A stretch of 64,000 bases of DNA from GCA-020345945 sp964596985 (GTDB lineage Archaea > Thermoproteota > Bathyarchaeia > RBG-16-48-13 > GCA-020345945), in contig CAZQWG010000001.1 of NCBI GenBank assembly GCA_964596985.1, forward strand, positions 403,434 to 467,433, read 5' to 3'. Of the stretch, positions 41,664 to 50,374 are shown in pieces (the stretch's first letter is position 1; each line of letters starts with the position of its first letter). A model generated the notes under the pieces. The model did not search any database. It saw nothing but the letters and a program-made list of their open reading frames with translations, and was not told the DNA's origin. A program made the position numbers and the translations under genes.

Positions 41664-42827
41664 ATGCAAGTCGGGTTGATCTACGACTACAGGGACGAGG
41701 ACTCGTTCGAGATCGAACTGGCAGCTCAGAGGAGAGGAATCGAGATCACCCCAATACAGTTCTCTAACATGACGATTCCCCTCACAGATATCCCGGAACT
41801 GCGCAGACGGTTCAACGGGCTCCGAGTAGCCACGAACAGATGCACGGTGAAGGCGAGACGGGAATACGCCGCAATGCTCCTGCAGACACTGAACATACCA
41901 GTCATCAATCCGTTTCAAGTTGAGCGTGTCGTTAACAGCAAGAGAGACACCGTTCTCGTCCTCGCAGAGAAGGGTGTCGAGACCCCGAAGACCCTGTTCT
42001 TCCCCGAGAACGTCACCGAAAGAGCGAAGACAAAGGTCACGCAGATAGCCGACGCCATAGAAGCCGAACTTGGATACCCGGTCATCCTGAAGCCTGACAG
42101 GGGAAGCGAGGGTAGAAAGGTGACAAGGGCCGACGACCGAAGAGAACTCGAAGCCGGAATAGCCCGGATAAGAAGGGGTACCGCCAACCCGTTGGGGATC
42201 ATAGCCCAAGAATTCTTCCGTAAAAGCTTCGATCTGAGGGTTGTCGTCTCGAAGGAGGCAGGCAAAGAACCCAGGTATCTGGGGACACTGGTCAGAGTCG
42301 CCCCTAAGAGAGGCGAATTCAGAACCAACACCTCTTTAGGAGGGTACCCGCTCAGCATCGACCTCCCGTCGAGGGTTAGAGGGAACGCGCTGAGAGTGGT
42401 CGATGCAATCAACGAGAAAGCCTTAGAGGAGGGGCTTCGACCTTCCTGGTCGTCCTTCATACTCGGGATCGATATGATGCCCAAGGTTGGACAGGAAGAT
42501 GACGAAGAGATCAGAAACCTGTCCCAACCACTGGGTCAATGCCTTGACGAGATCAGGGAGATAAAGCAGGAGCCCTCATACGTATCCAAACAGGAGATGT
42601 TTGAGGATCGGCGGAAGAGGATCGAGGATGCCTACAAGCAGTATAGAGAGGAAGAGGCCTTTGTAGACGTCGCCCGCAAGATCCAAGACGTAGTCGACAG
42701 GAAGACCACGACCATCCTACCCCACGAAGTGAACTCAGGATTGGACTACTGGTTCAACACGAAGAACATGATCGACGTCAACCTTGCCGAGATCTACGTG
42801 GACTGCATGTTGAGCACCACGAGCTAG
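41664..42827 (+). CDS. ATP-grasp ligase (RimK/LysX-like) with a long insertion
   Basis: 387 residues; LysX/RimK proteins are usually near 280. The N-terminal preATP domain (GLIYDYRDEDSFEIELAAQRRGIEIT) and the ATP-binding core (GYPVILKPDRGSEGRKVTRA, AQEFFRKSFDLRVVV, RTNTSLGGYPLSI) are LysX-like. After the first metal strand, GIDMMPK, about 90 charged helical residues (residues roughly 274-360) intervene before the second metal strand HEVNSGLDYWFNTKNMID. The metal ligands are split but present. The substrate (a carboxylate plus amine, possibly an amino-acid tag) is unknown. Its 5' end faces the PLP-enzyme gene. Confidence 0.78.
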   Translation: MQVGLIYDYRDEDSFEIELAAQRRGIEITPIQFSNMTIPLTDIPELRRRFNGLRVATNRCTVKARREYAAMLLQTLNIPVINPFQVERVVNSKRDTVLVLAEKGVETPKTLFFPENVTERAKTKVTQIADAIEAELGYPVILKPDRGSEGRKVTRADDRRELEAGIARIRRGTANPLGIIAQEFFRKSFDLRVVVSKEAGKEPRYLGTLVRVAPKRGEFRTNTSLGGYPLSIDLPSRVRGNALRVVDAINEKALEEGLRPSWSSFILGIDMMPKVGQEDDEEIRNLSQPLGQCLDEIREIKQEPSYVSKQEMFEDRRKRIEDAYKQYREEEAFVDVARKIQDVVDRKTTTILPHEVNSGLDYWFNTKNMIDVNLAEIYVDCMLSTTS

Positions 42828-42898
42828 AAAGCCGGCAGAGAAACCCCTCTATACGCATCGGTTTCATGTTCAACCGACAGGTGGGTCGACGGTCTCCA

Positions 42899-43249
42899 CT
42901 AGATCGGGGTTACGTGGATCTTCCCGCTCTGCTCCACGGTAACCTGAACCTCATCGCCAAAATGGTACTTCTTCGGCAGGCGATCCCACTCTTGGGCTGT
43001 GAAGTAAAGAACCAGTCGGTTACTGTAGATTCTCGACTGAGGGAAGATCTTGGGGATCTGACTGATTATAGGCATGACCATCGACATCTCCTTGGGGGCA
43101 TTGGTAGGCATCGAGATCACGTTAGGTGGTCTCTGAGCTTCCATCGCGAACTCCACGCAGACAAATTCGTTGCTGAAGGGGTCAAAGAACGGGTGAACCG
43201 AAGTAACCTTGCAGCTGAAGGAGAGCCCGCCGAGATCAGACATACCCAA
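42899..43249 (-). CDS. Conserved-looking small protein of unknown function
   Basis: 116 residues, not recognised. No membrane helix or signal peptide. Predicted mixed beta structure with FSNEFVCVEFAMEAQRPPNVISMPT in the middle and a C-terminal beta part FGDEVQVTVEQSGKIHV. ATG at 43249. It is located between the ATP-grasp gene (convergent) and the PfkB gene. Confidence 0.6.
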   Translation of the reverse strand: MGMSDLGGLSFSCKVTSVHPFFDPFSNEFVCVEFAMEAQRPPNVISMPTNAPKEMSMVMPIISQIPKIFPQSRIYSNRLVLYFTAQEWDRLPKKYHFGDEVQVTVEQSGKIHVTPI

Positions 43250-43337
43250 ACCTCATGACCGGTGGAGTCAGATAAACCGAATACGCATTCAAGAGGAAGG
43301 AGTCTGAGGCTTAAGTCTTCCGCTAAGAGTAAGAAAC

Positions 43338-44282
43338 CTAGACCCGTGCCATGAAGGCTTCAAGTTCTTCCCTGGTTGGACTTCCCCGAGTGACAGGCTT
43401 GGTCACCTTGAAGGCCCCTGCAGCATTGGCGCGTAGAAGGCAGTCGTGATCTGACTGACCAAGGGATTTATACGCGGCGAAGACGCCTAGGAACGCGTCG
43501 CCGGCACCTACAGTGTTGACGGCCTGCAGTCCCATCCCCCTCAGGTCTATGCCAGGAACGCGAAATACCTGACCGCTCTCCGATCCGATTAGAACACATC
43601 CATCGGCACCGAGCTTCGAAACCAGGTTACAGGTAACACCTTCGCTTTCCAGCGCCTCGGAGGCTTCGACTGGGTCGCTTTTTCCGGTCAGGTTCTCGAT
43701 CTCTACGGAGTTCAAGACAACGTAGTCCACATTCCTCAGAACACCCCTAAGCCCGGATAGCCCCATTGTACTCCTCACCCCAGGATCGAAGATCACAACC
43801 TTTCCGAGAGATCTACCCAATCTCGCGAGGGCTAGGAGAGAGTCAGGTCTTGGATCGATTATGACGACGATCTTGGACCTCTCGACCAGAGAGCGTCTAG
43901 CCTCATCCATAAGATCTGCCGGGGTGAATTCCAGATTCGCCCCGAACAGAGTGAATATCATATTCTGGCCTTCGGCGTCTATCGTAATGTAGGCTTGACC
44001 TGATTCGATCCCTTCTACGATCCTTATCCCAGAGGTTTCTACCCCCTCGGCATCTAGGATCTCGATCTGTTCCCTTCCAATCGCGTCAGCCCCCAGACCC
44101 CCGAGGATGGCTACCTTTTCTCTGCCTAGAATCCTTGACGCCGCGACCGAGACGTTTGCTCCCTTCCCTCCAGGTATTCGAGTCAACTTCTCAACCGCGA
44201 TCTCCTCCCCGCTCTTCGGGAACTGCTGCACGAACAGGTTGATGTCCAGGTTGATGGCTCCACAGACAACTACCTCAGACAG
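43338..44282 (-). CDS. PfkB/ribokinase-family sugar kinase, probable CTG start
   Basis: 314 residues with the extended start. PfkB signature 1 is PGGKGANVSVAASRILG and signature 2 is VNTVGAGDAFLGVFAAYKSLG with the catalytic Asp. The annotated-looking start at GTG 44231 omits the first beta-strand. Upstream in the same frame the sequence reads SEVVVCGAINLDINLF, the expected family N-terminus with its G-x-N-x-D substrate motif. No ATG, GTG or TTG exists between that and the upstream stop. A CTG at 44280-44282 follows GAGAGGTG by 7 bases and is the best candidate start. Substrate unknown (ribose, fructose-phosphate or nucleoside). Confidence 0.85.
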   Translation of the reverse strand: MSEVVVCGAINLDINLFVQQFPKSGEEIAVEKLTRIPGGKGANVSVAASRILGREKVAILGGLGADAIGREQIEILDAEGVETSGIRIVEGIESGQAYITIDAEGQNMIFTLFGANLEFTPADLMDEARRSLVERSKIVVIIDPRPDSLLALARLGRSLGKVVIFDPGVRSTMGLSGLRGVLRNVDYVVLNSVEIENLTGKSDPVEASEALESEGVTCNLVSKLGADGCVLIGSESGQVFRVPGIDLRGMGLQAVNTVGAGDAFLGVFAAYKSLGQSDHDCLLRANAAGAFKVTKPVTRGSPTREELEAFMARV

Positions 44283-44524
44283 ACAGTTACACCTCTCAAA
44301 GCCAACTCAAGCGGAACCCAAACACCGATCGAGTCTCTACTCTTCTGGAAGAACGTTGAAGAGGCTTCAGCTATTAAGATCTTGGAAAGCCCGGGATTAT
44401 AATCTCTACGAGAGAAGTCTCTGAAGGAGAGAATCTTGAAGCCGGGGATACCCTGTGAGAGAACGGGAACCGAGATGAAACCAATCATATACGAATCCGA
44501 GATCATTGGAACAGAGCAGAATGA

Positions 44525-44619
44525 TGGCGGGCCCGAAGGGATTCGAACCCCCGACTTCAGGCTCCGAAGGCTTTCGCGGTGATAAACCACTGCGCCCTAT
44601 CCGACTAGGCTACGGGCCC
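44525..44619 (-). tRNA. tRNA-Arg (anticodon TCG) with an 18-nt intron at 29/30
   Basis: Acceptor GGGCCCG pairs CGGGCCC, discriminator G, CCA encoded. The mature anticodon arm is CAGGC-CTTCGGA-GCCTG. The 18-base intron at 44572-44589 lies between positions 29 and 30, inside the anticodon stem and not at the canonical 37/38. A BHB fold exists with bulges AGT and AAG around a GGT/ACC inner stem, and cleavage after the second base of each bulge gives exactly the mature sequence. Confidence 0.93.
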
Positions 44620-44819
44620 AACAGGTCCGTGAAATAGATAACCGATTAAAGAAGCTTCCTATAAATCCCTCCAAGAGAGAGTGAAGTCGCGGTCAAGGCG
44701 AAGGAGAAACGGGAACCCGTGGAAGGCTAGAAAGATACATATTCTTATGAGGACATCTTATGACGACATAAAGACAACACTCTTACATTTTCATGATATT
44801 AAGAGAGAAGGAAAAACAG

Positions 44820-45563
44820 ATGAGTTCTCAAACACACCTCCACGATCTCAAGTTCAGGATGATGACCATCGATCTTCTCAGGATGGCGAAGGAACGATAC
44901 ACCTACCGAGAACTAGCCCAACACACAGACCTCCCAGTGACGGTCTTAAGCAGATACGTGAAAGGCCACGTATTACCGACAACGAACAGGGCTAAGAGCA
45001 TATGGAACTCGTTGGAGAAACTCGTAAGCCTAGAGAACGAGTTCAGAAATAGGATAACCTTCGACGACTCCGGCTATTTTGATAATACAAGCATCGTCTG
45101 CAACATATCCCTCCTCTCGCAAGGAGCCCAACACGCCCTCTCGAAATTTGCCGGCCGTAGAATAACCAAGGTGATTACCGCGGCGGTGGACGGCGTTCCT
45201 CTGGCTACAATGATCGCAGAGGCTTTCGGGGTCAACCTGGTACTGGCGAAGAACACGAAGGAGGTTGGAATCCACGACTTCATCGAGGAGAGCTACATCC
45301 CAAGCGGCTCAGCGGTAAGGATGGTATTGTACATACCGAAGAAAGCGATCAAGAGGGGAGACAGCGTCCTGATAGTCGACGACGTCATCAGGTCGGGAGA
45401 GACCCAGAGGGCGTTGATCAACCTAGTCGGAAAAGCCCGGGCTGAGGTAGCAGGAATCTACGCGCTGGTTGGAGTAGGGAAGAATTGGAGAGAGAAGATA
45501 CCCACCCCATCCAACTGTCCTTGTGAAGTAATCCTGACCCTGCCATTGAAGAACGGGGAATAG
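44820..45563 (+). CDS. GfcR-like transcription regulator (HTH plus phosphoribosyltransferase)
   Basis: 247 residues from ATG 44820 (an ATA-rich stretch precedes; ATG at 44793 is an alternative). N-terminal HTH: YTYRELAQHTDLPVTVLSRYVKGHV. The rest is a type I phosphoribosyltransferase with VDGVPLATMIAEAFG and the PRPP loop SVLIVDDVIRSGETQ. In haloarchaea the homologue GfcR is a transcription activator of sugar-catabolism genes that senses a phosphosugar ligand. Archaeal PRTase regulators of this form are common; target genes here are unknown. Confidence 0.85.
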   Translation: MSSQTHLHDLKFRMMTIDLLRMAKERYTYRELAQHTDLPVTVLSRYVKGHVLPTTNRAKSIWNSLEKLVSLENEFRNRITFDDSGYFDNTSIVCNISLLSQGAQHALSKFAGRRITKVITAAVDGVPLATMIAEAFGVNLVLAKNTKEVGIHDFIEESYIPSGSAVRMVLYIPKKAIKRGDSVLIVDDVIRSGETQRALINLVGKARAEVAGIYALVGVGKNWREKIPTPSNCPCEVILTLPLKNGE

Positions 45564-45605
45564 GCGGCCGAGAGCAGAGAAGCCAGATCCTTTGATATTC
45601 GATCT

Positions 45606-46646
45606 TCAACGTCTGGAAAACAGTCTACCTAGACTTCTCCCGAAAGGCGGGAATACTACATCGCTCTCCGTCACTATTGCAGTCACATACTGGGGCGGCG
45701 TAACATCGAAGGCAGGATTCAACGCAGGTATACCCGTAGGCGCGGTACGTATCCCGTGGAAGCCGAGAACCTCCACCTCGTCCCTCAACTCTATCTCGAC
45801 ATCCTTCGACTCGGTCTTCAGATCGACCGTGGAGAGCGGGGAAGCAACATAGAAAGGGATCCTATGGATGCTTGAGAGAACTGCAATCGTGTAGGTTCCA
45901 ATCTTGTTGATTACAGAGCCGTCTCCAAGAACCCGGTCAGCGCCTACGATCACCTTGTCCACCATCCCCTCTGCCAACACGTATCCAACGGCGCTGTCAA
46001 CAATCAGGGTGACAGGAATCCCAGCCCTCTGAAGCTCGAAGGTTGTCAACCTCGCCCCCTGTAACCTGGGTCTCGTCTCGGTTGCAATCACCCGCACCCT
46101 CTTCCCAGACTCAGCCGCCGCCTTCACGATCCCGAGCGCAGTCCCGTAGCCCACAGTGCCAAACCCCCCTGCGTTGCAGTGTGTGAGAACCGCGTCACCA
46201 TCATCAAGTAGGGAAGCCCCGTTCCTACCTATCGCCAAGTTCACTTGCAGATCTTCCTCAGCCAACCTCAGTGCGGCATCAAGCGTCATCTTCTTCAGCG
46301 TCTCGACGGTCCCCTTACCGCCTCGAACCGTGTCCAAGACACGGTCGATCGCCCAAAAAAGGTTCACAGCGGTCGGCCTAGTCGATCTCAGCCGATGCGC
46401 CGAAAGTTCCAAGTCACCTAAGAGCTCTTTCTTGGAGACCGCTTTGGAGGATAAGGCTGTAAGAGCAAGACCGAAGGCGGCAGCAACGCCTATGACCGGG
46501 GCTCCACGGATCTTCATGTTCTGAATTGCTTCGGCGATCTGGCTGGAACCCCGAAGCCTGAGCTCGACGAGCTCATGGGGAAGCCTTGACTGATCGTAGG
46601 TGACGACGACACCGTCCTCCCATCTTATCGTCCGGAAAACACTCAT
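45606..46646 (-). CDS. Methylthioribose-1-phosphate isomerase-type enzyme (MtnA/eIF2B-like)
   Basis: 346 residues. MKIRGAPVIGVAAAFGLAL, LTHCNAGGFGTVGYGTALG with the catalytic Cys, VIATETRPRLQGARLTTFEL, GYVLAEGMVDKVIVGADRVLGDGSVINKIGTY with the catalytic Asp: the MtnA pattern and not the eIF2B or ribose-1,5-bisphosphate isomerase pattern. It belongs to methionine salvage or 5-methylthioadenosine recycling. Its start lies 4 bases past the stop of the M52 gene upstream (overlap), so they are co-transcribed. Confidence 0.9.
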   Translation of the reverse strand: MSVFRTIRWEDGVVVTYDQSRLPHELVELRLRGSSQIAEAIQNMKIRGAPVIGVAAAFGLALTALSSKAVSKKELLGDLELSAHRLRSTRPTAVNLFWAIDRVLDTVRGGKGTVETLKKMTLDAALRLAEEDLQVNLAIGRNGASLLDDGDAVLTHCNAGGFGTVGYGTALGIVKAAAESGKRVRVIATETRPRLQGARLTTFELQRAGIPVTLIVDSAVGYVLAEGMVDKVIVGADRVLGDGSVINKIGTYTIAVLSSIHRIPFYVASPLSTVDLKTESKDVEIELRDEVEVLGFHGIRTAPTGIPALNPAFDVTPPQYVTAIVTESDVVFPPFGRSLGRLFSRR

Positions 46647-47134
46647 TCCCCCACTTCCAAGAATGCGGAAAGGATATCCTGTGAGAGATCCCGGGCAGTC
46701 TTAGCCAGTTCAGGAGTCATCTCCATCCCTAACCCAATATTCTTCGGTTGAACGCCGAGGAAAAGAACCTTAGCGCCGATCCCCGAGGTAATGTACTCGG
46801 AGAGAATCGACAGGGACAAGGCGTGTGTACTGGAGGCTGATTCAAGAATAGACTCCGAGTTGACAACACGTGTCTCGCCAGGATCCAAGCCCATCTCTGC
46901 AGCATCGATTATCAGGACGTGGCTAGGAGCCATCCTCCTAAGAGGACCGGTGAAACTCTCGGGCACGGTCTCGCAGTCGAAGAGCTCCACGTAACTTGGC
47001 ACCCGCCCCTTCAAGCGATCAACTATGACCGAGCCGACAGCGTCATCTCCCCTAATCCGGCTGCCCACACCCAGCACGGCGATCTTTGTGGCCCCTCGAA
47101 GCCATCTCCTCAATTCCGGAAACACAGTCAACTC
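46643..47134 (-). CDS. Hydrogenase maturation protease family (peptidase M52)
   Basis: Removes the C-terminal peptide of nickel hydrogenase large subunits. LGVGSRIRGDDAVGSVIV, ELFDCETVPESFTGPL, VLIIDAAEMGLDPGE and STHALSLSILSEY carry the nickel-ligand Asp/Glu/His positions. I start at TTG 47134 because a TATA-like GGGATAAGC around 47182 places the mRNA start near 47160; the ATG at 47197 lies upstream of that. GTG 47128 is another option. No hydrogenase gene is in the window. Confidence 0.85.
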   Translation of the reverse strand, partial: ELTVFPELRRWLRGATKIAVLGVGSRIRGDDAVGSVIVDRLKGRVPSYVELFDCETVPESFTGPLRRMAPSHVLIIDAAEMGLDPGETRVVNSESILESASSTHALSLSILSEYITSGIGAKVLFLGVQPKNIGLGMEMTPELAKTARDLSQDILSAFLEVGE

Positions 47135-47279
47135 AGACTTGAGTTCTACACTACACGAATATGAAAGTGTTGGATAGGGAATGCTTATCCCCAACACGAA
47201 TCACCGGCGACGATAGCCGAAACCTACATAAAGAGAAGACATTTGGCAATAGGTTGAACCCCAAGAGGAGACATGTACA

Positions 47280-47813
47280 TTGCAGAGAGAGATAATAGAA
47301 GCCAGATACCAAGAAGACAAAGTCAACGTCTATGAGGAAGACGCCGTCAGCTTTCTCAACGAGAGGGGATACGGAGAACTCGACAAGGAAAGCCACGTTC
47401 TCACCCTAACCCCTTACGAGGTCCTATACCTTGCCCTAGACAAGAAGCTGAAGGTACTGGATTCTGACGCAGAGTCGCAACTGGGCTCCCCTGAACTCCT
47501 TGAAAAGTTCCGTCTGAAGGACCCAGAGATATGGACGAGATACCTAGTATACCGAGACCTCAGAGACAGGGGATACGTCTTGAGAGAAGGCTTCGGGTTT
47601 GGAGTAGACTTCAGGGTATACGACAGAGGGGAATACGGGAAGAAAGCCGCCAAGTACATAGTCTTCGGAATAAACGAGGGAGGCCCTATCCCAATCAGCA
47701 GGATAGCTCAACTCTTGAACCAAGTGAAGAGCTTGAAGAGAGAACTGATCCTAGCCGTCATAGACAGGAGAGGCGAGGTCGTCTACTACTCCGTCTTCCA
47801 AATGGTGCCATAG
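47280..47813 (+). CDS. tRNA-splicing endonuclease subunit lacking catalytic His and Lys (structural-type EndA)
   Basis: 177 residues with full EndA fold: N-terminal domain ending LTLTPYEVLYLAL, then RYLVYRDLRDRGYVLREGFGFGVDFRVYDRG. The catalytic Tyr (Y114) is present. The catalytic His position (H125 in M. jannaschii EndA, in KEHSVYLV) is A123 here (KKAAKYIV). The catalytic Lys (K156 there) is R154 in SLKRELILA. From memory of the family, this is the pattern of the structural subunit of crenarchaeal (alpha-beta)2 endonucleases. It starts the endA-ubiA-hisS operon (gaps of 2 and 1 bases). The catalytic subunit must be elsewhere. Confidence 0.85.
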   Translation: MQREIIEARYQEDKVNVYEEDAVSFLNERGYGELDKESHVLTLTPYEVLYLALDKKLKVLDSDAESQLGSPELLEKFRLKDPEIWTRYLVYRDLRDRGYVLREGFGFGVDFRVYDRGEYGKKAAKYIVFGINEGGPIPISRIAQLLNQVKSLKRELILAVIDRRGEVVYYSVFQMVP

Positions 47814-47815
47814 AC

Positions 47816-48670
47816 ATGAGGAAACTCTGGGGTTTCTTTGCTATTATCAGACCAGTCAACTCCTTAATGATGGGGCTTAGCGTCCTGATAGGACAGCTGA
47901 TAGCCGAGAACAGCATCCCGGTTCTCTCGACCGCTTTCCTAGGCTTCACGACAGCCTTCTCGTTCACGGCTGCAGCGATGGTGATCAACGACTACTACGA
48001 TCGCGACATCGACGCGATAAATGAGCCGCAGAGACCAATCCCAAGCGGATTAATATCCCCAAATGAGGCCTTGGTCTACGCAGTCCTCCTAGAGATAGTC
48101 GGTCTTGCAGCCGCGGCCTTCACCAACCTCACCTGTCTGCTCATAACCATCACTACGATAGTACTGTCGATCCTATACACCACAAAGGGCAAAGAGACCG
48201 GGCTTCCAGGAAACCTCATGGTCAGCGCATGCGTCTCAATGCCTTTCGTCTACGCGGGTTACCTCGTAGGAAGAGAGCCGAGTCAGCTTCTCTGGACCTT
48301 CGGATTCATGGCGTTCCTAGCAAACACTGGACGCGAAATAACCAAAGGAATAGTCGACATAGAAGGGGATAGAACCCGAAACGTTAGGACAATAGCCGTG
48401 AGCTCCGGACCCGAAAAAGCAGCATTCTCAGCTGCCCTATTCTATCTCTCCTCAGTAGTCCTGAGTGCACTACCGGTATGGAACGGAGAGGTTTCAGCAT
48501 ACTACCTTCCCGTGGTTGCAATAACCGATATCGGTTTGATAGAATCATCCTTATCACTGATCAGAAAACCGGGCAGGGAAAACGCTAGAAGAGTGAAACA
48601 ACGGGTGTTAGTCTACATGCTAGTCGGAATGATAGCTTTCCTAGCAGGCAACCTTCCTGGAGAGCGATGA
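47816..48670 (+). CDS. UbiA-family prenyltransferase, likely digeranylgeranylglyceryl phosphate synthase
   Basis: 284 residues with eight or nine membrane helices. First Asp motif is NDYYDRDIDAINEPQRPIPSG and second is KGIVDIEGDRTRNVRT, both magnesium-diphosphate sites. The NDYYD-IDAINEP-RPIPSG form is that of archaeal DGGGP synthases, which attach the second geranylgeranyl chain to the glycerol backbone of membrane lipids. ATG at 47816 lies two bases after the endA stop. Confidence 0.88.
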   Translation: MRKLWGFFAIIRPVNSLMMGLSVLIGQLIAENSIPVLSTAFLGFTTAFSFTAAAMVINDYYDRDIDAINEPQRPIPSGLISPNEALVYAVLLEIVGLAAAAFTNLTCLLITITTIVLSILYTTKGKETGLPGNLMVSACVSMPFVYAGYLVGREPSQLLWTFGFMAFLANTGREITKGIVDIEGDRTRNVRTIAVSSGPEKAAFSAALFYLSSVVLSALPVWNGEVSAYYLPVVAITDIGLIESSLSLIRKPGRENARRVKQRVLVYMLVGMIAFLAGNLPGER

Positions 48671-48671
48671 T

Positions 48672-49958
48672 ATGCCCGGATTTCAGACCCTAAGGGGAAT
48701 GAGAGACTTCCTGCCAGAAGACCTCAGGAAAAGGAGACAAGTGGAGGATACGATTCGACGGCTCTTCACCCTCTACGGCTATGAGGAGATCGAAACCCCA
48801 ACCGTCGAGTCAATGCAACTATTGACCGCAAAGGCAGGAGACGAGATAAGACACAGAATGTACGCCTTCAGAGACCTAGGCGACAGAGAGGTCGCTCTAA
48901 GACCCGAGATGACCGCCTCGGTTGCAAGGATGGTCGTAAACAACCTGAGATACTCAACGAAACCGTTGAGACTAGGCTACGTATCCAACTGCTTCCGCTA
49001 CGACGAACCACAAAAGGGAAGGTATAGAGAATTCTGGCAGGGAGGATACGAGCTGTTCGGGTCCTCTAGACCAGAGGCCGACGTAGAGATACTCACCATC
49101 GCCAACCAGCTAATGGGGGCTCTAGGCTTCAACAGGTATGAGATGAAAGTAGGTCACGTGGGAATACTCAGAGGAGTCTTGGAACAGGAAGGAATCGGCG
49201 AACAAACCCAAAATAAAACTGTAGCCTTTATGGATAAGGGTGAATACGACAATGCAATAGCCCTACTGGAACAGAATAGAATCCCAAGCGAGTGCATCGA
49301 AGTATCCAGAGAACTATTCGAAGTGAAAACAGACTCCATCACAGAGGCATTAGAAGAGGGAAGGAAGCTGCTTGAGAACTATGGGAAAGCGCTTCAATCC
49401 CTCGACAACCTAGGAAGCATCATCAGGATCTTAACAGATAGCGGATTGGATATCCCTCTGACAGTCGACCTTGGTTTCGGAAGAGGGCTGGAATACTACA
49501 CAGGAATGGTCTTCGAGGTTTTTGTACCGGACCTTGATGTAGCCTTAAACGGTGGCGGCAGATACGACCGACTGATAGAAACATTCGGGGGAGAACCTAC
49601 CCCTGCAGTGGGATGCGCACCTGGAATCGATCGGATCGTCCTCGCCATGGAGAAGGAGAACCTCTTCAAGAAAGAAGAGGAAACCCCCAAGATTCTAATA
49701 GTAGCCCTAGAGGACAGGCTTCACAGCAGAGCGTTGGAAGTCGCACAGAGACTAAGAAACAGAGGTTACCGTACAGAAGTCGAAGTAACGGGTAGAAAGC
49801 TGAGGAAAGCACTCTCGTTCGCGTCCAACGCGAAACACACCCATACAGTAATAATCGGACAGAGAGAACTGTCGAGAGGTCTAGTCATCGTTAGAAATAT
49901 GGCGAGAAATGAGCAGACAGAAGTCAAGATAGATGCCATCCAAGATCAAATAGTGTGA
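48672..49958 (+). CDS. hisS: Histidyl-tRNA synthetase
   Basis: 428 residues, class II. Motif 1 region GMRDFLPEDLRKRRQVE, motif 2 LGYVSNCFRYDEPQKGRYREFWQ, the histidine-binding LGFGRGLEYYTGMVFE and motif 3 AVGCAPGIDRIVLAME. The anticodon-binding domain follows (about 330-428). One base separates it from ubiA. It is the last gene of the endA-ubiA-hisS operon. Confidence 0.97.
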   Translation: MPGFQTLRGMRDFLPEDLRKRRQVEDTIRRLFTLYGYEEIETPTVESMQLLTAKAGDEIRHRMYAFRDLGDREVALRPEMTASVARMVVNNLRYSTKPLRLGYVSNCFRYDEPQKGRYREFWQGGYELFGSSRPEADVEILTIANQLMGALGFNRYEMKVGHVGILRGVLEQEGIGEQTQNKTVAFMDKGEYDNAIALLEQNRIPSECIEVSRELFEVKTDSITEALEEGRKLLENYGKALQSLDNLGSIIRILTDSGLDIPLTVDLGFGRGLEYYTGMVFEVFVPDLDVALNGGGRYDRLIETFGGEPTPAVGCAPGIDRIVLAMEKENLFKKEEETPKILIVALEDRLHSRALEVAQRLRNRGYRTEVEVTGRKLRKALSFASNAKHTHTVIIGQRELSRGLVIVRNMARNEQTEVKIDAIQDQIV

Positions 49959-50010
49959 AAGCCGACCTTCGTCGACCAGGACGACACCCCAAGAGAGTAC
50001 GCCTTTGAGG

Positions 50011-50122
50011 TGGCGGGCCCGGTGGGATTTGAACCCACGACCTACGACTCTCACCACGGGTTTAGGAGGCCGCCGCTTTGGATGGGCTGTACACCCCTCT
50101 ATCCAGGCTGAGCCACGGGCCC
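50011..50122 (-). tRNA. tRNA-Arg (anticodon CCT) with two introns (22/23 and 37/38)
   Basis: Acceptor GGGCCCG pairs CGGGCCC with G73 and encoded CCA. Intron 1 (50078-50098, 21 nt) lies between positions 22 and 23 in the D arm. Its BHB has central pairs GGAT/ATCC, bulges AGA and AAA and inner stem GGG/CCC. Removing it restores the D stem GCTC/GAGC. Intron 2 (50050-50062, 13 nt) is at 37/38, and splicing yields loop CTCCTAA between GCGGC and GTCGT. Confidence 0.93.
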
Positions 50123-50214
50123 GGTCTATACGTAGACCTATTACATCTCCTCAAGGTCCCTATAATAAAAGTGTGGAAGACTTATCAGTGGAGAGAACAT
50201 CTGCAAGATAGGTC

Positions 50215-50372
50215 GCGGGGGTTACCGAGTTAGGTCAAAGAAAACCCCTATGGGACGAGGGGTTTGTGAAAGTGCAGGACTTAAGAACCCTATACCAAGG
50301 ACCGAGTCTGGGCCAGATTGAGAGATCCTGTGGCGTAGGCCTTCGCGGGTTCGAGTCCCGCCCCCCGCACCA
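50215..50372 (+). tRNA. tRNA-Leu (anticodon TAA) with two introns (D arm and 37/38)
   Basis: Acceptor GCGGGGG pairs CCCCCGC, with A73 and encoded CCA, and a long variable arm (TGGCGTAGGCC) typical of Leu. Intron 1 (50241-50271, 31 nt) interrupts the D arm; its inner stem is AAACCCC/GGGGTTT with bulges AGA and AAG. Intron 2 (50286-50324, 39 nt) is at 37/38 with central pairs CTTA/TGAG and bulges AGA on both sides. The spliced anticodon arm is CAGGA-CTTAAGA-TCCTG. TATA-like CTATAATAAAA lies upstream near 50160. Confidence 0.93.
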
Positions 50373-50374
50373 TT

